From Iamia sp035575815 (GTDB taxonomy: Bacteria; Actinomycetota; Acidimicrobiia; Acidimicrobiales; Iamiaceae), in NCBI RefSeq assembly GCF_035575815.1, contig NZ_DATLXO010000173.1, positions 1 through 8,786 on the forward strand: a stretch of 8,786 nucleotides of DNA. The letters are read 5' to 3'. The first letter of the stretch is position 1, and each line of letters starts with the position of its first letter. A program made the translations under genes and the position numbers. The notes below the pieces were generated by a model. That model worked only from the letters and a program-made list of their open reading frames with translations. It had not been told where the DNA came from and did no database searches. Of the stretch, positions 5,717 to 8,786 are shown piece after piece.

Positions 5717-6253
5717 TTAGGCCGCGGTGTCGCCGCCGATGGAGATGGTGGCGCCGTCGCTGTCGACGGCGGCGGTGTTCGCCGCGGTGCGGCGCACCCA
5801 CACGGCGACGACCGAACCGGCGGGGATGTCAGCGACGGCGAGGCCCCCGGCCTTCGTGGTGGGCGCGGTGAACGTGACGCCGGCGGGGGCGGTGAGCTCG
5901 TTGGCGATCGTCGCAGCCTGGGCGGCGGCTGCCCCGAGAGCCGTGACGCCTGCCGGGTCGAGCCCGATGGCGGTTGAGGCGCCACCGGCGACCTCGGCGC
6001 TGATCCACACCTTGACCGCCGTCAGGGCGAGGGTGGCGTGCGCGTTGTGGAAGAAGAGGCAGCGGTAGTCGACCACGCTGGCGGCGTTCTCGTCACCGCT
6101 GATGGCGTCGAACAGGTTGCCGACGGTCGCCTCGGTGATCTGCGTCGTGCTGATCTGATCCCCTAGGGAGCCGGCGGGGGTGCCGGCGGTCGTGTTCCCG
6201 GCGGCGGCGACGACGGAGAGCTTGGTCAACAAATCGGTGGCGGTGATGGGCAT
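5717..6253 (-). CDS. Phage virion-associated protein (family of unknown role)
   Basis: A 178-residue protein rich in Ala, Thr and Gly, with alternating strand-like patterns. Segments such as STTQITEATVGNLFDAISGDEN, YRCLFFHNAHATLALTAVKVW and VAVWVRRTAANTAAVDSDGATI resemble a protein I recall from many tailed phages, encoded near tail genes and annotated as structural or hypothetical. It has no membrane segment. I cannot say which virion part it belongs to. ATG 6253 is preceded by GAGGAG with 9 nt spacing, and lies 3 nt after the stop of the C-x-C protein gene. The fibre-like gene follows after 44 bp. The operon context supports a tail or baseplate role. Confidence 0.75.
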   Translation of the reverse strand: MPITATDLLTKLSVVAAAGNTTAGTPAGSLGDQISTTQITEATVGNLFDAISGDENAASVVDYRCLFFHNAHATLALTAVKVWISAEVAGGASTAIGLDPAGVTALGAAAAQAATIANELTAPAGVTFTAPTTKAGGLAVADIPAGSVVAVWVRRTAANTAAVDSDGATISIGGDTAA

Positions 6254-6256
6254 GGG

Positions 6257-6547
6257 CTACAGCTCCTCGTCGGGGGTGGGCTCGTCAGAGAAGAGGACGG
6301 GCTCGAGGGTCTGGAGGGAGAGCCCGGTCGCCCGGAGGTGCTCGACGAGCTCGGGGGCGGCGTCGCCGGTGCCGTGCTCGGTGACGTGCTGCTCGATCCG
6401 CTCCTCGGCCTGGCCCCGCTTCGGCCACCCGCTCGAGCGGAACCCGCAGGAGCACGCCCCGTCGTAGGTGTCGCCCGCTGTCTTGCGGACGCCAACGACC
6501 CGGGGGATCCCGTCGATGGCGTCCGACCTGTCGATCTTGGTTCTCAT
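6257..6547 (-). CDS. Small protein with C-x-C / H-x3-H putative zinc site
   Basis: This 96-residue protein has Cys32, Cys34, His54 and His58 in the order CSCGFRSSGWPKR, spacer, then EQHVTEH. That could bind one zinc ion. Such short proteins with a CxCG(F/W) and HxxxH pair are common in actinobacteriophages, with no established function. The C-terminal end is acidic (EPTPDEEL). AGGAGG lies 7 nt before ATG 6547, the strongest ribosome site in the window, so this protein may be made in quantity. Its stop is 3 nt from the start of the next gene. A DNA- or protein-binding role is a guess. Confidence 0.8.
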   Translation of the reverse strand: MRTKIDRSDAIDGIPRVVGVRKTAGDTYDGACSCGFRSSGWPKRGQAEERIEQHVTEHGTGDAAPELVEHLRATGLSLQTLEPVLFSDEPTPDEEL

Positions 6548-6554
6548 GTGGGGG

Positions 6555-6560
6555 CCTCCT
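6555..6560 (-). promoter_or_regulatory. Strong ribosome binding site
   Basis: A perfect AGGAGG on the minus strand, 7 nt before ATG 6547. It lies in the 28-bp gap after the holin-like gene, one of the few places in this operon where the genes do not overlap. Confidence 0.7.
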
Positions 6561-6575
6561 GGGGGTGGTCGGGGG

Positions 6576-6920
6576 TCAGTTCGGGACGACGTCGAAGGCG
6601 AACAGCGCGCCGATGGAGATGGCGATGACGATGACGGCGAACACGAGAATGACGGTGTCGGCGTTGCCCGCCTCGGCCACGTTCACCGGGTCGGCCGGCG
6701 GGTTGACCACCTCCACGGGAGAGGTCCCGCCACTGGTAGAGGTGCGGGCGAGGAGGGTGGCGAGCGCTCCCAGCGCGGTCCCGGCGGGCCCGGCGACGAT
6801 CGCTAGGTCCGCCCCGGAGACACCGACGCGGATCAGGTAGACGAGGCCGCCGAGGCCGGCGAGGGCGGTGGCGCCGAGGAACAGGACGACGGCGCGGACG
6901 GTGAAGTGGTCGGAGCTCAC
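6576..6920 (-). CDS. Holin-like membrane protein, three predicted TM segments
   Basis: A 114-residue protein. Hydrophobic segments lie at about 8-30 (RAVVLFLGATALAGLGGLVY), 38-58 and 88-109 (DTVILVFAVIVIAISIGALF). A Pro/Val-rich linker (about 68-82) separates the second and third. The first two helices resemble small membrane proteins found in the late regions of actinobacteriophages, often suspected to be holins. Size and topology fit a holin, but no diagnostic motif exists and no endolysin is visible in the window. I chose GTG 6920 because AAGGAGG lies 5 nt before it and it forms a GTGA overlap with the upstream gene. A longer frame back to 7031 would add a non-hydrophobic, Pro/Arg-rich leader that only reads the upstream gene out of frame. 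Confidence 0.8.
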   Translation of the reverse strand: MSSDHFTVRAVVLFLGATALAGLGGLVYLIRVGVSGADLAIVAGPAGTALGALATLLARTSTSGGTSPVEVVNPPADPVNVAEAGNADTVILVFAVIVIAISIGALFAFDVVPN

Positions 6921-7222
6921 GGGGTCCTCCTTGGGAGCGTTCGGGGCCTGGCTGGCCCCTTGGCGTCGCGGAACTCGGACAGGCGCTGAGCCTGGCAGTC
7001 GATGGGCAGCCCGGTCACCTGCTGGCCCCACCGGCTCAGGAGCATGTTCAGGTCGAGCACGTCCATCGGGATGACCTCGAACGCCTCGTCGTCGATCGGG
7101 ATGCGCACGTCGACGGAGCCGACGAGGTACGGGGTCTCATCGAACGTCACCTTCAGCAGGTGACAGAAGTGGTCGAGCGCCCGGACCTGATCCACGCGCA
7201 GGTGGGTGGCTCGCTCGCTCAC
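6917..7222 (-). CDS. Phage protein, possibly nucleotidyltransferase-fold remnant
   Basis: A 101-residue protein beginning MSERATHLRVDQVRALDHFC. The core YLVGSVDVRIPIDDEAFEVI (residues 32-51) and the later TGLPIDCQAQRLSEF resemble a phage protein type with a nucleotidyltransferase-like core: Gly-Ser, a loop of several residues, then Asp-Val-Asp-Val-Arg. Here the loop is almost absent, since Gly-Ser is followed directly by Val-Asp-Val-Arg. If homologous, catalytic activity is doubtful. I chose GTG 7222 because it gives GTGA overlaps at both ends and GAGG lies 8 nt upstream. The extended frame to 7510 gives only Arg/Pro-rich shadow sequence. The gene sits between two membrane-protein genes. The fold is a tentative reading from memory. 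Confidence 0.75.
   Translation of the reverse strand: MSERATHLRVDQVRALDHFCHLLKVTFDETPYLVGSVDVRIPIDDEAFEVIPMDVLDLNMLLSRWGQQVTGLPIDCQAQRLSEFRDAKGPARPRTLPRRTP
6926..6932 (-). promoter_or_regulatory. Ribosome binding site that fixes the GTG start at 6920
   Basis: AAGGAGG on the minus strand, 5 nt before GTG 6920. It lies inside the coding end of the upstream gene. It decides between this start and a longer in-frame start at 7031. Confidence 0.75.
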
Positions 7223-7380
7223 GGGGTCCGCCTCGCGGACTGATGGTGGAACTGATGCAGGCGCCAAGTGGCGACCGCAGCAGTTACGAGCCATGCGTCC
7301 CGTCGTCGCCGGTCGAAGGTGCGACCGGCGGCAAAGACCGCGCCACCCACCGCCGCGTGCGTGACGAAGTGGACGATCAC
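7219..7380 (-). CDS. Small 53-aa membrane-like protein bridging two genes
   Basis: A 53-residue frame from GTG 7380 to TGA 7219. Its start overlaps the TGA of the preceding coiled-coil gene (GTGA at 7380-7377), and its stop overlaps the GTG of the next gene (GTGA at 7222-7219), so it exactly fills an otherwise empty 154-bp gap. The protein begins MIVHFVTHAAVGGAVFAAGR, then has an Arg-rich turn (FDRRRRDAW) and a second hydrophobic stretch (LVTAAVATW), and ends HHQSARRTP. Two short, weakly hydrophobic segments around a basic loop suggest a small hairpin membrane protein. I do not recognise a family. No strong ribosome site is visible, so expression probably relies on coupling to the upstream gene. 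Confidence 0.7.
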   Translation of the reverse strand: MIVHFVTHAAVGGAVFAAGRTFDRRRRDAWLVTAAVATWRLHQFHHQSARRTP

Positions 7381-7901
7381 GGTTTCGCCCGAGACGCTGC
7401 ATCAGCAGCTGCCCCGTCCGAACCTTCGGCGACGTTGGCGCGTTCGGTTGCCTTCGCCAGATCGTGAGCCACGTCCTTGGTCGTCTGCACGGCGACAGCG
7501 TCAGCGGCATCGGCGCGGCTGCGGGCGGCTTCGACGCGAACGTGCTCCTCCGCCAGATCGTCCGCTATTCCCTTGGCTGTTCCCTCCAACCGGCGGTTCG
7601 ACTCTGCGTTCTGGTGGCCCAGTTCGGTGCCGACGTAGACGCTCTCCGCCGTTCTCTCCGCGGCCATCTTGGCTTCCAGAGCGGCCTCCTTGGCGTCTGC
7701 GGCGGCTTCCTCAATGCGTAGGAGCGCATCGACCACGGCTGTATGCATGGCGTCTTGCAACTCGACCGCATCGAGTGCTGCCTGGCGAAGAACCGAAGCC
7801 ACGTTTGTCGCGTGGGCGCACAGCCACACGACGCCGAGGGCGGTGACGATAGAGCCTGTTGCAACGACGACGACACAAGCGAGGATGATGTGGTCTCTCA
7901 T
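7377..7901 (-). CDS. Membrane-anchored coiled-coil protein, 174 aa
   Basis: The N-terminal segment, residues 5-29 (IILACVVVVATGSIVTALGV and onward), is a membrane anchor or uncleaved signal. The rest, about 30-155, is highly charged, Ala/Glu-rich and predicted helical (DALLRIEEAAADAKEAALEA). The layout resembles inner-membrane spanin (Rz-like) proteins or other anchored coiled coils near phage lysis genes; no sequence match to a named family is claimed. ATG 7901 overlaps the TAA of the upstream gene (TAATG), and its own stop overlaps the GTG of the 53-aa gene. The similar layout of the preceding gene product suggests that the two may work together. Confidence 0.8.
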   Translation of the reverse strand: MRDHIILACVVVVATGSIVTALGVVWLCAHATNVASVLRQAALDAVELQDAMHTAVVDALLRIEEAAADAKEAALEAKMAAERTAESVYVGTELGHQNAESNRRLEGTAKGIADDLAEEHVRVEAARSRADAADAVAVQTTKDVAHDLAKATERANVAEGSDGAAADAASRAKP

Positions 7902-8236
7902 TATTCGCCCCGAGCTTTCGCTTGGATGAGGATGAGCACCTGCGACTTCAGCTTGTCGATCTCGTCTTGCATCGACTTCTCACGCCCCCTCCACTCGGCC
8001 CGGTCCTGTTCGTGCTCGACCTTGAGAGCGGCGATCTCGTCTTGGCAAGACTTCCGCACTCGCTCGACCTCTTCCAGCGTCTTGGTTTGGAACTTCTCCC
8101 AGCCTCCGAGCAGCACGGCAGCGTTGTCAGAGCTCGACTTGACCTTGTCGCTTCTTGCACCACGCCAGGTGCCGTAGATCGTTCCGACGAAGGCCGTGAT
8201 TCCACCGATGATGGCTGCGATGTCGCCGCCGTTCAC
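7901..8236 (-). CDS. Single-TM coiled-coil phage protein, 111 aa
   Basis: Residues 5-24 (DIAAIIGGITAFVGTIYGTW) form one membrane helix, followed by a basic turn (RGARSDKVK). Residues about 50-105 form a strong heptad-type coiled coil (LEEVERVRKSCQDEIAALK). Short proteins with this layout are common next to holin and lysin genes in phages of GC-rich Gram-positives and may be spanin- or holin-accessory-like; the role is inferred. The start is GTG 8236, overlapping the TGA of the three-TM gene (GTGA). Its stop overlaps the next ATG (TAATG). Coupling to both neighbours argues for a fixed ratio of products. Confidence 0.8.
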   Translation of the reverse strand: MNGGDIAAIIGGITAFVGTIYGTWRGARSDKVKSSSDNAAVLLGGWEKFQTKTLEEVERVRKSCQDEIAALKVEHEQDRAEWRGREKSMQDEIDKLKSQVLILIQAKARGE

Positions 8237-8619
8237 AGGTCACCTTCAACGGACTGGATGACTGAATCGCGCAGCCGTAGACGTGCCACTTCCACCCGGA
8301 AGATGATGACGTACCCGACCGAGATGAAGCCGCTCAGAGCGAGGAGGAGCGGTGCACGGAATGTTGCAGGGTCCGCCAGTCGTGAGAGCACCTCATACAT
8401 CCCCCACGCTTCGAAGCCTTGGAACGGGATGACGACAGCGACGATGTGGAGCCAGATGAAACCACCGCCGCTCCCCCAGAACGTCTTCCAGGTGCGTGGT
8501 GTCGGTGCCAGCACCTTGTAGGAGATGATGAGGTTGGCAACCGCCAGTCCGAAGGTGGTCGAGGCCGACATGATCGCGAGTACCCGGACGATGTCCACCG
8601 CGGTCACGAACGGCGTCAC
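8233..8619 (-). CDS. Three-TM phage membrane protein, 128 aa
   Basis: Hydrophobic segments lie at about residues 9-33, 52-76 (GGFIWLHIVAVVIPFQGFEA) and 88-108 (LLLALSGFISVGYVIIF). A charged tail follows (RVEVARLRLRDSVIQSVEGDL). The segment between the first and second helices contains APTPRTWKTFWGSG. Proteins of this size and topology occur in the late regions of actinobacteriophages without a proven role; a holin or membrane-scaffold role is possible. The start is GTG 8619, overlapping the TGA of the preceding frame (GTGA), and its stop overlaps the next GTG. Confidence 0.8.
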   Translation of the reverse strand: MTPFVTAVDIVRVLAIMSASTTFGLAVANLIISYKVLAPTPRTWKTFWGSGGGFIWLHIVAVVIPFQGFEAWGMYEVLSRLADPATFRAPLLLALSGFISVGYVIIFRVEVARLRLRDSVIQSVEGDL

Positions 8620-8786
8620 GCGTTCAACTTCGCGATGAGCTTGTCGAGCTTCTGCTGGGTGAGCGCCGACTCGTACCGGGTAGCGGCGAGCAGATCCTCG
8701 ACCCGGTCGAGTCGTGCGCCCTCAGCGACTATCTCGTGGTTGATCCTGCCGAGCCATGCGGCCTGCTCCGGTGTCATGTCGTCCTC
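8616..8786 (-). CDS. Short coiled-coil protein, or C-terminal end of a larger protein (at right edge)
   Basis: The frame is open to the right edge and ends in TGA 8618-8616, overlapping the next GTG. From an ATG at 8777 it gives 53 residues, starting MTPEQAAWLGRINHEI and ending QQKLDKLIAKLNA, charged and helical. GAGG lies 5 nt before that ATG, so a complete 53-aa gene is plausible. The frame also continues upstream of the ATG (EDD), so this may instead be the C-terminal helix of a larger protein such as an endolysin; similar RIHHE-type helices occur at the end of some phage lysins. The edge prevents a decision. Confidence 0.6.
   Translation of the reverse strand, partial: EDDMTPEQAAWLGRINHEIVAEGARLDRVEDLLAATRYESALTQQKLDKLIAKLNA

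Noticed and set aside
1..8786. tRNA, rRNA, insertion sequence or toxin-antitoxin genes
   Set aside because: No cloverleaf, rRNA segment, transposase motif or paired inverted ends were seen on either strand by eye. The HicB-like look of the gene at 265-675 is too faint to call.

Overview
The window looks like part of an actinobacterial temperate phage or prophage. It is GC-rich (about 65-70% in the integrase and tail genes by hand count of sample lines), many genes start with GTG, GGAGG-type ribosome sites are present, and stop/start overlaps are frequent. No host-specific gene is visible, so the exact taxon is open.

Layout. (1) 1-998, minus strand, lower GC (about 48-60% in sampled lines): a DUF3467-like gene (998-672), an ATGA-coupled gene of unknown function (675-265), and the 5' part of a third unknown gene that runs off the left edge. 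(2) 1084-2478, minus: a large serine integrase with catalytic serine, recombinase domain, zinc ribbon and coiled coil. (3) 2479-2601: the divergent region upstream of the integrase. It holds an imperfect 48-bp inverted repeat (2513-2560) that I propose as attP, and a candidate integrase promoter whose -10 box sits on the repeat's centre. (4) 2602-2856, plus: the only supported plus-strand gene, a small helical protein. (5) 2857-3033: a convergent gap with hairpins and short repeats. (6) 3034-8786, minus: one tightly packed operon read right to left. It begins with a short coiled-coil reading frame at the right edge, then a three-TM protein, two proteins with one TM plus a coiled coil, a 53-aa small gene, a 101-aa phage protein, a holin-like membrane protein, a small C-x-C/H-x3-H protein, a virion-type protein, a 783-aa fibre-like protein with about 23 copies of a 14-residue repeat, and a small beta-rich protein.

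How the genes fit together. Most genes at the upstream end of the long operon are joined by 4-base GTGA overlaps or, in one case, TAATG. This suggests one translationally coupled block of lysis or membrane functions followed by tail or receptor-binding functions. The integrase and the proposed attP form the lysogeny module. If the attP is intact and two-sided, the DNA came from an unintegrated or excised phage, and the three genes left of the integrase are phage cargo. If it is not, the composition drop near position 1000 may be a host junction. The most notable items are the attP/promoter overlap, the long RW repeat fibre with a recent 51-bp duplication, a 53-aa overlapping gene that is easily missed, and a DUF3467-like operon next to the integrase.
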